The notes: a model not told the origin generated them from the letters alone. 38,452 bases of DNA from Streptomyces sp. SID3212 (GCF_009865405.1 NZ_WWJY01000272.1:1-38452), one strand, 5' to 3'; positions 15,720 through 22,699 are shown, counted from the stretch's first letter. A program made the numbers and translations.

Positions 15720-16097
15720 CTACGCCCCCGTGCCCGTGGGCAGAGCTTTGACTCGGCGGACGGTTGCCTGGATTACCGCCTCCAAGTAAGCGACATCTTC
15801 AGGCGCGAGGTCTCTACGGGCGCGGAGCAGCGGACCGATCTGGGCAACTAGCTCTGGTTCCTCCCGATTTGGGCGGTCTTCACCAACTGCCGTGAACTGC
15901 TCGGCAGGCACCCCGAGCCACTGCACGAGGGTGATGAAGGCGTCCACGTCCGGACGTAGACCGTTCGCCATCCTGGACAGCAGGGACGGGCTCACTTCGA
16001 GCTCCTTGGCCAACTGTCGCCAGGAGAGCCCTCGGGCCACGCGTTGGGCATCGAGCGCTCCATAGAGTCCCTCCACGTTGATCTGGTCCTTGGCCAT
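15720..16097 (-). CDS. XRE-family repressor, partner of ImmA-type protease
   Basis: A 125-residue DNA-binding protein. The Cro/CI-type helix-turn-helix spans about residues 24-49 (LSWRQLAKELEVSPSLLSRMANG), followed by FITLVQWLGVPAEQFTAVG typical of XRE proteins. The remaining C-terminal helix (VAYLEAVIQATVRRVKAL) could be the dimerisation or cleavage segment. ATG 16097 is chosen because GGAGGGAG lies five bases upstream and MAKDQINVEGLYGALD is a natural N-terminus. It is divergent from the 46-aa basic protein; the intergenic promoter contains a dyad that suits an operator. Confidence 0.88.
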   Translation of the reverse strand: MAKDQINVEGLYGALDAQRVARGLSWRQLAKELEVSPSLLSRMANGLRPDVDAFITLVQWLGVPAEQFTAVGEDRPNREEPELVAQIGPLLRARRDLAPEDVAYLEAVIQATVRRVKALPTGTGA

Positions 16098-16139
16098 GCC
16101 GCTCCCTCCGATCAAAGCGATCTATTTTCGTGACACTGA

Positions 16140-16169
16140 TTGACTATCACAACACTAGTGATCTACTCT
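16140..16169 (+). promoter_or_regulatory. Rightward promoter with dyad operator in its spacer
   Basis: TTGACT at 16140-16145 and TACTCT at 16164-16169 are 18 bases apart, a plausible sigma-70-type promoter for the small basic gene at 16219. The spacer contains the inverted repeat ATCAC (16146-16150), 7 bases, GTGAT (16158-16162), and CACTAGTG lies inside it. A repressor bound there would block the promoter, as expected for the adjacent XRE protein. The local sequence is much more AT-rich than its surroundings. Confidence 0.55.
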
Positions 16170-16218
16170 CGACACATCATCTCGACTTCGAGATGCAACA
16201 CTACTCGGAAGGAACCCC

Positions 16219-16359
16219 ATGCCCAAGAAGACATCAAGCACTGGCTCCACCGGCGGCGGACGCGGGCGCAGCGCGATCACCGGCAAGTTCGTGAAGCAAG
16301 CGACCGTCAAGCGCCACCCGAAGACGACGGTCACCGAGTCCACCAAGAAGAAGAAGTAG
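16219..16359 (+). CDS. 46-aa basic protein (GRSAITGKFV / HPKTTVTES family)
   Basis: A 46-residue Lys-rich protein starting at ATG 16219 with AAGGA seven bases upstream. Its core GRGRSAITGKFV, ATVKRHPKTTVTES and terminal KKKK match a family of tiny bacterial proteins I recognise by the TG-F-V, then HP-TTV pattern; these have no assigned function and are sometimes carried on phages and plasmids. It is the first gene controlled by the divergent XRE promoter region and is followed at once by a terminator hairpin, so it forms its own transcription unit. A nucleic-acid-binding role would fit its charge but is inference. Confidence 0.7.
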   Translation: MPKKTSSTGSTGGGRGRSAITGKFVKQATVKRHPKTTVTESTKKKK

Positions 16360-16390
16360 GTGTGCGGACGAACGTCCGCACACCTTTAAC
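16360..16390 (+). terminator. Hairpin terminator after 46-aa gene
   Basis: GTGTGCGGAC (16360-16369), loop GAAC, GTCCGCACAC (16374-16383), then CTTTAA. Ten perfect pairs directly abut the stop codon. Confidence 0.85.
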
Positions 16391-16729
16391 CCAGCGAGGG
16401 GGCCGGCCAGGATCCCTGCCCGGCCCCACCCCTCGTACGGGTACGTCCAGGGCATACCGACGGCGGAGAGTTGTTTTATCCGCCGTGATGTCATGGTCGC
16501 GGCCAGCTTGCCTGTCTCGAGCCAGGCTCCACACGATTCTGAACCTTACTGAGTGATGTCAGCGATCTCGCCTGGCAACCAGGTGTCGGCACCAGCCTGG
16601 CCAGGAAGTACGGACCCGCCGCTGAAGGCCGACGAACGGGCAGGATGATCCGTGGGGCAAAAGAACTGCGGCAGGGCAAAAACCCTGGCAGGATAGACAT
16701 CTAGCGTAATCGATCTTCACGGGGGAAAG
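16391..16729. other. Gap between terminator and DUF6338-like gene
   Basis: About 340 bases without a convincing gene. It is GC-rich at first, with imperfect inverted repeats (GGGGCCGGCC..GGCCGGGG style), then turns more AT-rich towards 16730. It presumably holds the promoter of the two downstream genes; no clear -35/-10 pair stands out. Confidence 0.4.
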
Positions 16730-17359
16730 ATGATGGGCGGGGCCCCTTCAACTATTGCTCAACTGGCACTTATTGTGGCTGTGGTTCTCCCTGGCGTCAC
16801 ATACCAGCTTGTATGCGAAGGGCAACGTGGACCGTCCCCGAGCGAAAAAGACTTGGCCGAGAGAGTCCTAAGAGCCCTGACTGCTTCCGTCGCGCTGGAC
16901 TCGCTCTACGCCTTGCTTCTAGCACCTTGGGTGGTACAGCTGGCGGAAAATCGTCTGCATATCACAAAAGATCCGTCTCAAGTGCGACTGACAGCGCTGC
17001 TGTGCCTACTCCTGATATTCGTCGTCCCAGCAATTACCGCCTGGATCGTTTCTTGGTTTGAGCAGCACAATCGGCAAGGCAGCTATCAAAAGAACACCGC
17101 CAGCGCGTGGGATCAACTCTTTCAAAACTGTCCAGCCTCCTTTGTTCGAGCCCGCTTGAAGGACGGCGTTTGGGTCGGAGGTTGGTATGGAGATAACTCC
17201 TTCGCCACAGGATATCCGCGCCCGCCCGAAATTCTATTGGAATTGTGTTGGCGCATGAGCCCTGATGGCGCCTTTATCGGGCCAGTTGATGGGACCAGGG
17301 GCTTGTTCATAAATGGTGCAGACATTGACATTCTCGAAATAATAGAAAATTCCAACTAG
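16730..17359 (+). CDS. DUF6338-like membrane protein
   Basis: A 209-residue protein with three hydrophobic segments near the N-terminus (QLALIVAVVLPGVTYQLV, ALDSLYALLLAPWVV, LLCLLLIFVVPAITAWIV), then a cytosolic domain. The cytosolic part has FVRARLKDGVWVGGWYGDNSFATGYP and a C-terminal DGTRGLFINGADIDILEI, a pattern I associate with the DUF6338 family, which is of unknown function and often found in accessory regions. ATG 16730 or the adjacent ATG 16733 follows GGGGGAAAG; the second has better spacing. Base composition is strikingly low in GC for Streptomyces, with many A/T third positions, which suggests recent acquisition. It is followed after 8 bases by a small partner gene. Confidence 0.7.
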   Translation: MMGGAPSTIAQLALIVAVVLPGVTYQLVCEGQRGPSPSEKDLAERVLRALTASVALDSLYALLLAPWVVQLAENRLHITKDPSQVRLTALLCLLLIFVVPAITAWIVSWFEQHNRQGSYQKNTASAWDQLFQNCPASFVRARLKDGVWVGGWYGDNSFATGYPRPPEILLELCWRMSPDGAFIGPVDGTRGLFINGADIDILEIIENSN

Positions 17360-17367
17360 GAGACAAG

Positions 17368-17583
17368 ATGGTCAAGAAAAATGAAAAGAAGAACCCAAAA
17401 TCCGGCAAAATCATAAAAGTGACGAAAAATAGCTCTAGTGAGTTTAAGGGGGGATATAAGCCATCTCAAAGTGCACGTCCAGGCAACCCTCCTTCTGGTC
17501 CCGCTGGCGCCTCCTCGGCAAATGGCGGCAACAGCGGGGGAACAGGCGGGGCAGGTACCCCCAGCTCGGGATCATCGAGCTGA
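17368..17583 (+). CDS. 71-aa Lys-then-Gly/Ser-rich small protein
   Basis: A 71-residue low-complexity protein. The N-terminal half is basic (MVKKNEKKNPKSGKIIKVTK), and the C-terminal half is Gly/Ser/Pro/Ala-rich and disordered. GGAG lies about six bases before ATG 17368, overlapping the end of the DUF6338-like gene, so the two are likely translated together. The start shares that gene's low GC, while the 3' half is GC-rich. No family recognised; a tethered disordered partner or an antitoxin-like accessory are possibilities without evidence. Confidence 0.6.
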   Translation: MVKKNEKKNPKSGKIIKVTKNSSSEFKGGYKPSQSARPGNPPSGPAGASSANGGNSGGTGGAGTPSSGSSS

Positions 17584-17644
17584 GCGTCCGGTCGTCCGCG
17601 GCTGAGTAAGTGCACAGTTTGCGTGCAGAGTTTCCCCAGATGCG

Positions 17645-17693
17645 GTTGAGCTTGGCGGAGAAGACTCAAACAATCTTCTCCGCCAAGCTCAAC
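17645..17693. terminator. 20-bp perfect stem-loop
   Basis: Arms 17645-17664 and 17674-17693 are fully complementary over 20 bp (GTTGAGCTTGG... with ...CCAAGCTCAAC), with the 9-nt loop CTCAAACAA. It lies 60 bases after the small-protein stop and between it and the leftward helicase remnant, so a bidirectional terminator is the simplest reading. There is no T-run. Confidence 0.6.
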
Positions 17694-18323
17694 TTTGAGG
17701 CGAGCGAGGTTTCCTGTCGGCCCGCCGACGATGCCCATCACGACGTCCAGCGCATGCCGATCTAGGACAGCCGCTCCATCCGTTCCGGTGTCAGCGACGC
17801 AGCCCTGCTCATTGGACGCTGACCCATGCTCCGAGGCGGAACTGGAGTTCCGCTCGTCTCTGGAGAGCACGGTCTCGATCCACTTCCGGGGCAGCTGGAG
17901 GTGTCCTTCGCGCTCGTAGTACTGCCGGGCGCCAGCCAAGTTGGCGCCCCACTTGTCGCCCTGCGTACGACGCATCGCCGACTTCCCCTCCTCGGCTGCA
18001 GGCATGATCCCCAGAACGTGCTCGCGCATCCGCTGTTGCCCGCCCGTGAGCTGGTCCCATCCGAACCGCACCGACGTCACCCACCGCCGCAGGACCTCAC
18101 TCTGGCGCATGCCACGCCTGGAGCGACAGGCAGCGGGGCGCCGTCGTCAAGGTGCATGCGGACCAGGTGGAAGCACCGCCGCCAGGTGACAGGCCAGCTG
18201 GGGCACCAGGACGCATCGATCTCCTCCAGCTGCTCGCGCCGCCCCACCGGCATGGCGCCGGCCAACGACTCCACGGGCAGGACTTCGGCGCGCCGCCGCT
18301 CGTTCTCGCAGGTCAGGCGGCCT
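17694..18323 (-). pseudogene. Helicase-associated-domain remnant of a DEAD/DEAH-type helicase
   Basis: Pieces of the repeated helicase-associated (HA) domain are visible in two frames. Upstream, RREQLEEIDASWCPSWPVTWRR and HLVRMHLDDGAPLP; then, after a frame change near 18105, LRRWVTSVRFGWDQLTGGQ plus LAGARQYYEREGHLQLP and RKWIETV. These match the C-terminal tails of large actinobacterial HA-domain helicases. The helicase core is absent because the sequence runs directly into att copy 2 at 18337. It is therefore truncated and frameshifted. Downstream of IETV the reading frame loses similarity, so the true end is uncertain. Confidence 0.6.
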
Positions 18324-18336
18324 TCTGATGCCTCAG

Positions 18337-18380
18337 TTCCCAAGCTCAGAGCGCGAGTTCGATTCTCGTCACCCACTCCA
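18337..18380 (+). repeat. att copy 2 (tRNA-Gly 3' fragment)
   Basis: Matches 6170-6213 over 44 nt with one difference, CCCAC for CCCGC near the 3' end, and keeps the terminal CTCCA. No tRNA 5' half is present. It is followed by its own terminator. Confidence 0.9.
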
Positions 18381-18385
18381 CGACG

Positions 18386-18412
18386 AAGGCCCTGGTCGGA
18401 GACCAGGGCCTT
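18386..18412 (+). terminator. Terminator following att copy 2
   Basis: AAGGCCCTGGTC (18386-18397), loop GGA, GACCAGGGCCTT (18401-18412), then GTCTG. Twelve perfect pairs. It closely resembles the hairpin at 19745, which supports copies 2 and 3 sharing an origin different from the hairpin at 6218. Confidence 0.85.
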
Positions 18413-18549
18413 GTCTGCGGTCGACATCGCGCGACGCGAGACCCGCCACCGCAGTCTTCGGCTTCCACACATTCGTCGCTGCGCCCATCGCGAAGTCAGC
18501 GTCATTGAGGTGGTCAACACCAGGAACCCTGTTCATCCCGCCTGGGCCA

Positions 18550-19503
18550 TCAGGGGCCCGGCTTGAAGAGCTCGAAGACGGGCAGGTGGCTCGCCCAATT
18601 GCTGCCAAACAAAGCCATGAGTATTAACACGGACCAGGCGGTTCCTACGGCAGCCATCGCCATGTCCGGCAGGCCGAGGAAGGCCAACCCGACAACGCCT
18701 CCAGCGATCAGCACAACTGCGGCGGCTACCCGTAGCAGCTCTCGGTCGTGGACCGGCTTCTTGCCCTCCAACAAAGGCTTGGGGAGGAGCGCTCCAATGC
18801 ATCCGTCCACATACTGTTCGGCGATCGTCGCGACCAAGCCGGCGATCTCGCCAAGCGCTTCGGCCTGGGGGCTGTGATCCAGAGTAGCTTCCGCCTCGCG
18901 CAGCTTGGCCACCACCTGGCCAGCATGGGCCTTCAGCTCTCGCCGCCGGGGAGACAGGAAGGCGACTGTTCCCGAACGGCGATGCGCTCGCATCACGTTC
19001 CCTTCGAGACGGCGCAGCGCGGTCCCCACAGCGAAGAGCTTCTCCGGCCGCTGAGCGTGGCTGACGCCATGCGCTTCCGCGCAGGCTCGAATCGTTGCCC
19101 TGCACGCCGAGGTGAGCTGGTTGCGGACGAACGGAAGACCGGCGCCTCTCGTCTTCACACACAGTTTCATGAGCAGCGTGACCACGATGGCCCAGGCTGC
19201 AAGCCAGTGCCAATGTGACTCCCGCCCGCGGTAGAGACTCAGCACAATCACGAAGTACACGACCACGACGTACGCGAGCATGACCGCAGCAAGCATGAAG
19301 AAGAACCACGGGAGATCCGCTGCGGACGCATGTCTGAGAGCAACCTTCATTCGCGGTGGGATGGGCCACCATCCATATCCCAGCCGATCAAGGTCAACGC
19401 GAAGTTCAACTACCGACGCGTCGCCCCAGCCCCGTACACGCCGTCCCCACCGCGCCCGTAACGAGATGTTCAGACTCATGGCCGCGAGCATGCCACCTGG
19501 CAC
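18550..19503 (-). CDS. Four-helix membrane protein, unknown
   Basis: About 310 residues with two hydrophobic helices near the N-terminus (LPWFFFMLAAVMLAYVVVVYFVIV, WLAAWAIVVTLLMKLCV), a roughly 130-residue helical, charged cytosolic domain (RRELKAHAGQVVAKLREAEATL...EIAGLVATIAEQYVDGCIGALL), and two C-terminal helices (VAAAVVLIAGGVVGLAFLGL, MAAVGTAWSVLILMALFG). No family recognised. The start is uncertain: the frame opens at GTG 19503, while ATG 19491 and ATG 19479 are alternatives near AGGTGG. It is the only gene in the 1.3-kb segment between att copies 2 and 3. Its architecture recalls membrane effectors of small accessory systems, but that is speculation. Confidence 0.7.
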   Translation of the reverse strand: MPGGMLAAMSLNISLRARWGRRVRGWGDASVVELRVDLDRLGYGWWPIPPRMKVALRHASAADLPWFFFMLAAVMLAYVVVVYFVIVLSLYRGRESHWHWLAAWAIVVTLLMKLCVKTRGAGLPFVRNQLTSACRATIRACAEAHGVSHAQRPEKLFAVGTALRRLEGNVMRAHRRSGTVAFLSPRRRELKAHAGQVVAKLREAEATLDHSPQAEALGEIAGLVATIAEQYVDGCIGALLPKPLLEGKKPVHDRELLRVAAAVVLIAGGVVGLAFLGLPDMAMAAVGTAWSVLILMALFGSNWASHLPVFELFKPGP

Positions 19504-19595
19504 CGACAGTGGCGGTACGTCACTGGTGCCGACCGCAGGGCGCCATAGCCGAGCAGGAAGGAAGGACGTGCCACAGCGTGCCAGTAGGGGGAGTA

Positions 19596-19613
19596 AACAG
19601 CAGTCAACAGCAG
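19596..19613. other. Possible integrase arm-type repeats
   Basis: AACAGCAG occurs at 19596-19603 and again at 19606-19613, one helical turn apart, about 83 bases to the left of att copy 3. Short direct repeats placed like this are what tyrosine-integrase arm sites look like. No integrase gene is present to test the idea. Confidence 0.35.
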
Positions 19614-19695
19614 GCAGGGAAAGACGCCACCCACTTTGCTGGTTGGACTCGTTTCCGCAGGTCAGGACCCAAATAGTGGCCCGAGCGCCAGGGGA

Positions 19696-19738
19696 TTCCC
19701 AAGCTCAGAGCGCGAGTTCGATTCTCGTCACCCGCTCC
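19696..19738 (+). repeat. att copy 3 (tRNA-Gly 3' fragment)
   Basis: Identical to the tRNA segment from TTCCC through CTCC (43 nt); the next base is G instead of A, so CCA is lost. ATTGTCTAG follows at 19776, matching 6251 at almost the same distance, which makes copies 1 and 3 the most extended pair. Confidence 0.9.
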
Positions 19739-19744
19739 GCGACG

Positions 19745-19771
19745 AAGGCCCAGGTCAAAGACCCGGGCCTT
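19745..19771 (+). terminator. Terminator following att copy 3
   Basis: AAGGCCC-A-GGTC (19745-19756), loop AAA, GACC-C-GGGCCTT (19760-19771), then GTTTATT. One mismatched pair and a T-rich tail. Possibly the original chromosomal terminator of tRNA-Gly, displaced by integration. Confidence 0.85.
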
Positions 19772-19825
19772 GTTTATTGTCTAGGCCGTTCCCTGCCTAA
19801 CAAGCCTGGCGGTCGAACTGGCCGG

Positions 19826-21748
19826 CTAAGGTCGCCCGGTCAGAGACCGGACGTTCTCCAGCAAGGCGTGCAGCAAGAACGGCGGCTCCGTCAAAGCCGT
19901 TCGGGTCGTCTCCAGGTACGTTGCCGCGTTCTTCCCGTCCACGCCCTCGCCGGCACGAACGAGTTCCTGCCTGCGCTCCTCCCAGGTAGGCCAGTACTGG
20001 TCGAGGTGGGTCTCCAGCGTGTCCTCGAATACGGTGTATCGGCCAGTCGTGTCGTCGGCGGGCTGGGGACTGGGCGTCGCACCCAGGTATTGCAGAAGAT
20101 TCGCGTTCTTGGTCCGGTTCTTCCGTCCCTGGCGCTCGAACTCCTCCTCCTTCTCCTGCCGCTGCTGCGGGATGAGGTGCTGCACCGATGCCCGCTTGCG
20201 CTCTTCCATGCCGGCGTCGCCGTCGAACACGACGTAGCAGGACACGCCCAGGGCGCTGAAGAGTGCGTCGGAGATCATGAGGTTGTCCTTCCCGTGCACC
20301 TCGATGACGCTGATGCCCTCCGCTCCGAGGTTGATCCCCGACCGGTCAGCGCAACCGGTGATCACTCCCGCGTCTCCGCGACCCTCGACCAGCACCACGG
20401 CATCGGCGAAGAAGCCCTCCGCCAGCGCACCGCTCAACGTGCCCTCGGTCCTGCTCCTGATCACCTTCTTGTCGACGAGTCCGTCCAAGGCTCTGCACAG
20501 GTCCCCTTCCGTGGCCTGTACCACTTCGGTGACGGGATGCTCCTCACCGGCAGCGCGGCGCAGGCGCCGAATCTGGTGGTAGCCCTTCGGATCGATGAAG
20601 ACCGGGTTGTGAGTGGCGTACATGACCTGAGTACACCCCTGCGTTGAAGTGGCGACCAGCTCGCGGAGCACCTTCGCGAAGGTCCGCGCCTGAGGAGGGT
20701 GCTGGAACAGCTCGGGCTCCTCGATCGCCAGGCACAGCGTCCGCATTCCGTCGGCCGAACGCCTGCGGTCCGCCAGGTACTTCAACGCAGCAATGATCAA
20801 GGCTCGCTGGAAGCCGTGCCCTTGCCGGTGCACCGAGGTTTGAGCAGCACCGTCCCGGATACTCACCCGGAAGGTCGTTCGGGCGGGCCTCGGAGCCTGC
20901 GCCGTGGGGGTCACGACCACCTCACGTCCGGTGGTGAACTTGGCGACCTCCGCTGAGAGCGCGACGGACACCTCGTCCAGCAGAGGGCCGTACATCTTGC
21001 TGTGCACTTCCTGCCGGGCCAGATGAGCGTTCTCCTCGATCTCGCCGAGCTGCTCGTTTGCCTGTGAGCGGTCCACAGCGTGATCGAGAATGCGGCCGAG
21101 CGCAGTCGCCTTCTGGTCGTCGGCCTCCTCGTACGCCCGCAGGTCGGCGGAGACGAATACGAAGTCGATCAGCTGGGCGAGCCGGCTCTGCCCGGCGAAG
21201 CCGAAGAAGTGAGTGTCCTCGACCTCTGCCTCGGTGAGACGGTCGCGATTGGCCAACTCCCACGTACGCATCGCCTCCAAGACCTTGTCCTTGGTCCCGG
21301 CGGCCGACAGCCCCAGGCTCGTGTCGCTCTCCCTCAACTGGTCATACGCGCGACGCAGTTCCATTGCCTTCTCGCACTTGCGCACCTCCTCGAACGGCCC
21401 GTACGCGAGTGCCTTGCCCGTGATCTTGTCCTCACCGTTGTGCCAGGTGCGCCAGATACTCACGCTCGCGGCGCCGTCAGGCGCGTACCGCCCAAGAGTC
21501 TGGCGGTCGTGGTCGGTGAGTCCGTCGAACTCCACCTCCACGGAGATGCGACCGTCCTCGGCCGCAGAGTGGACGTCGTCGTCACTGAGGGCGACACCCT
21601 TCTCACCGTTGAAGAACCAGTCGAGCGCACGCAGCACGGTGGACTTGCCGACTCCCGTCGGCCCGATGAAGGAGGTGATGTCTTCGAAGGTCACGTCTAC
21701 CTTGTGCAGACAGCAGAAGTTCTCGATGCGCACGCGCTTGATCTTCAC
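19826..21748 (-). CDS. OLD-family ATPase/TOPRIM nuclease
   Basis: A 640-residue protein with an SMC/RecF-like ATPase and a C-terminal TOPRIM nuclease. Walker A is GPTGVGKST (29-37), the ABC signature region is HRQGHGFQRALIIAAL (307-322), Walker B is LCLAIEEPELFQHP (338-351), and the H-loop is MYATHNP with His380. TOPRIM shows VVLVEGRGDAG with Glu455 and VFDGDAG with D509/D511. OLD nucleases (P2 Old, GajA) act in anti-phage defence, usually with a helicase or reverse-transcriptase partner. None is adjacent, so this fits a stand-alone (class 1) OLD. GTG 21748 has AGGA seven bases upstream. It lies just outside att copy 3, and its 5' region carries a perfect hairpin. The biochemical class is secure; the defence role is inferred. 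Confidence 0.88.
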   Translation of the reverse strand: MKIKRVRIENFCCLHKVDVTFEDITSFIGPTGVGKSTVLRALDWFFNGEKGVALSDDDVHSAAEDGRISVEVEFDGLTDHDRQTLGRYAPDGAASVSIWRTWHNGEDKITGKALAYGPFEEVRKCEKAMELRRAYDQLRESDTSLGLSAAGTKDKVLEAMRTWELANRDRLTEAEVEDTHFFGFAGQSRLAQLIDFVFVSADLRAYEEADDQKATALGRILDHAVDRSQANEQLGEIEENAHLARQEVHSKMYGPLLDEVSVALSAEVAKFTTGREVVVTPTAQAPRPARTTFRVSIRDGAAQTSVHRQGHGFQRALIIAALKYLADRRRSADGMRTLCLAIEEPELFQHPPQARTFAKVLRELVATSTQGCTQVMYATHNPVFIDPKGYHQIRRLRRAAGEEHPVTEVVQATEGDLCRALDGLVDKKVIRSRTEGTLSGALAEGFFADAVVLVEGRGDAGVITGCADRSGINLGAEGISVIEVHGKDNLMISDALFSALGVSCYVVFDGDAGMEERKRASVQHLIPQQRQEKEEEFERQGRKNRTKNANLLQYLGATPSPQPADDTTGRYTVFEDTLETHLDQYWPTWEERRQELVRAGEGVDGKNAATYLETTRTALTEPPFLLHALLENVRSLTGRP

Positions 21749-21771
21749 GGTCGTCCTGGCGTTTGGTGCGG

Positions 21772-21792
21772 ACGGGGACTTTGAGTCCCCGT
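21772..21792. promoter_or_regulatory. Perfect hairpin/operator upstream of the OLD gene
   Basis: ACGGGGACT (21772-21780), TTG, AGTCCCCGT (21784-21792): 9-bp arms with a 3-nt spacer, 24 bases upstream of the OLD start. It may be an operator or an mRNA hairpin limiting expression of a toxic nuclease. There is no transcription evidence. Confidence 0.45.
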
Positions 21793-22098
21793 GTGACGTT
21801 TGTGGACGCTAGCAGCGTCTCTGACGCCCAATCAGCCGATTTACTGAGATGACTGGTTTTTCGGATTGGAACGCCGTCGTCGATGTACGGTCGCGGTAGC
21901 TTCGTGTGACCGCCTGTGCACCGGAAGACTTCGGACGGATAGGGGGGCCACATCCGCACGCAATCTGCACGTCGCGGAGCATCGCCCTCCATAGCAGCTC
22001 CCTTTCATCGTGGCGCCTAGGATCTCTCTTACGGATCACTGGGAGGGATCTCAGGACCTGTTGGTGACGACGGAACTGTTGCCTGCGACGATGCGCCT
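21793..22098. other. Gap left of the frameshifted gene
   Basis: About 305 bases between the divergent OLD gene and the 22099 frame. It is locally AT-richer (GGTTTTTCGGATTGGAA region) and must contain promoters for both directions; no confident -35/-10 pair or gene could be assigned. Confidence 0.4.
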
Positions 22099-22426
22099 GT
22101 GAGCTACGACCTTGCTGTGTGGGACGTCGACCGTCCATTCGACAACCGTGCTGCGAGCTCGATATATGACGAGCTCTATCTCGAGTCGGACGATGTCGTC
22201 GTGACTCCGGCGCCGCGCATCGTGGCGTACGTGGAAGCTCTCGTTGCGCGATACCCGGACGACGCCGACCACAGTGTCGTCTGGGCGTCACCCCCGGTCA
22301 TCGATGAGGCATCAGGTGCTCATGTCCTACAGCAAGGCTGAGGAAGTATCTGAGTACGCCGCTGAACTGGCCTGCGAGCACGGCTTCGTCTGCTTCGATC
22401 CGCAGGGAGAGTGCCTCCGGCCGTGA
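22099..22426 (+). pseudogene. Conserved actinobacterial hypothetical, frameshifted
   Basis: GTG 22099 opens a frame reading MSYDLAVWDVDRPFDNRAA and PRIVAYVEALVARYPDD, then WASPPVIDEASGAHVL, which ends at a TGA about 22341. The family continuation, MSYSKAEEVSEYAAELACE and HGFVCFDPQGECLRP, is present in the next frame from about 22323 to 22426. A one-base change near 22310-22322 would restore a single 110-residue protein of a type I recognise as a widespread, uncharacterised actinobacterial family. A sequencing error cannot be excluded. It is divergent from the OLD gene. Confidence 0.65.
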
Positions 22427-22438
22427 GCTGACTACTCT

Positions 22439-22694
22439 TCAGCGGGCGGACCAAAGGAAGATGCCCGCAATAAGGAGACCGGCGCGGTAGACCGTGGCGG
22501 TCTCCTCGTGGCGGTGGCCGGGGCGCGCCGTTGCTTGAGGCAGTTGATACAGCGTTCGAGGTGTCGAACCAGCCGCCGAGACCGGCCACTTTCTCCGCAG
22601 CCGCCAGCGTCAGCCGCACATCGGTGGGAGCTACTTCGGCGGCCAGCACGTCCTCTACACCCTGGACGAGAGCCCCCAGGAGTTTGATCAACAA
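22439..22694 (-). pseudogene. Possible small membrane-protein ORF, frameshifted
   Basis: Following the 22700 stop, TTG 22694 opens a frame reading LLIKLLGALVQGVEDVLAAE and TDVRLTLAAAEKVAGLGGWFD. The natural-looking end, HEETATVYRAGLLIAGIFLW with a stop at 22439, lies in another frame, the switch being near 22550. The two halves together look like one 84-residue protein with a C-terminal membrane helix. No family known; it may be cotranscribed with the gene upstream. Confidence 0.3.
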
Positions 22695-22699
22695 CGGTC

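Larger units (their letters stand above)
6170..19738. mobile_element. tRNA-Gly-integrated island, two tandem segments, no integrase seen
   Basis: Three direct copies of the tRNA-Gly 3' end bound a segment of about 12.2 kb (6213-18337) and one of about 1.3 kb (18380-19696). Each copy is followed by a terminator hairpin. The cargo is accessory in nature: XRE/ImmA regulators, a nuclease-like protein, a tellurite-type TerD protein, a cell-wall-ligase-like cassette, a truncated helicase and locally low GC. No tyrosine or serine recombinase, excisionase, replication or FtsK-type transfer gene could be found, so the element is probably a decayed or non-autonomous integrative element, or one whose integrase was lost. 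The boundaries are inferred from the repeats. Confidence 0.72.

Noticed and set aside
18369..18537. Minus-strand 55-aa frame MNRVPGVDHLNDADFAMGA next to the 18550 gene
   Set aside because: The ribosome site is almost on the ATG and the frame runs through the att terminator; chance is as likely as a gene.
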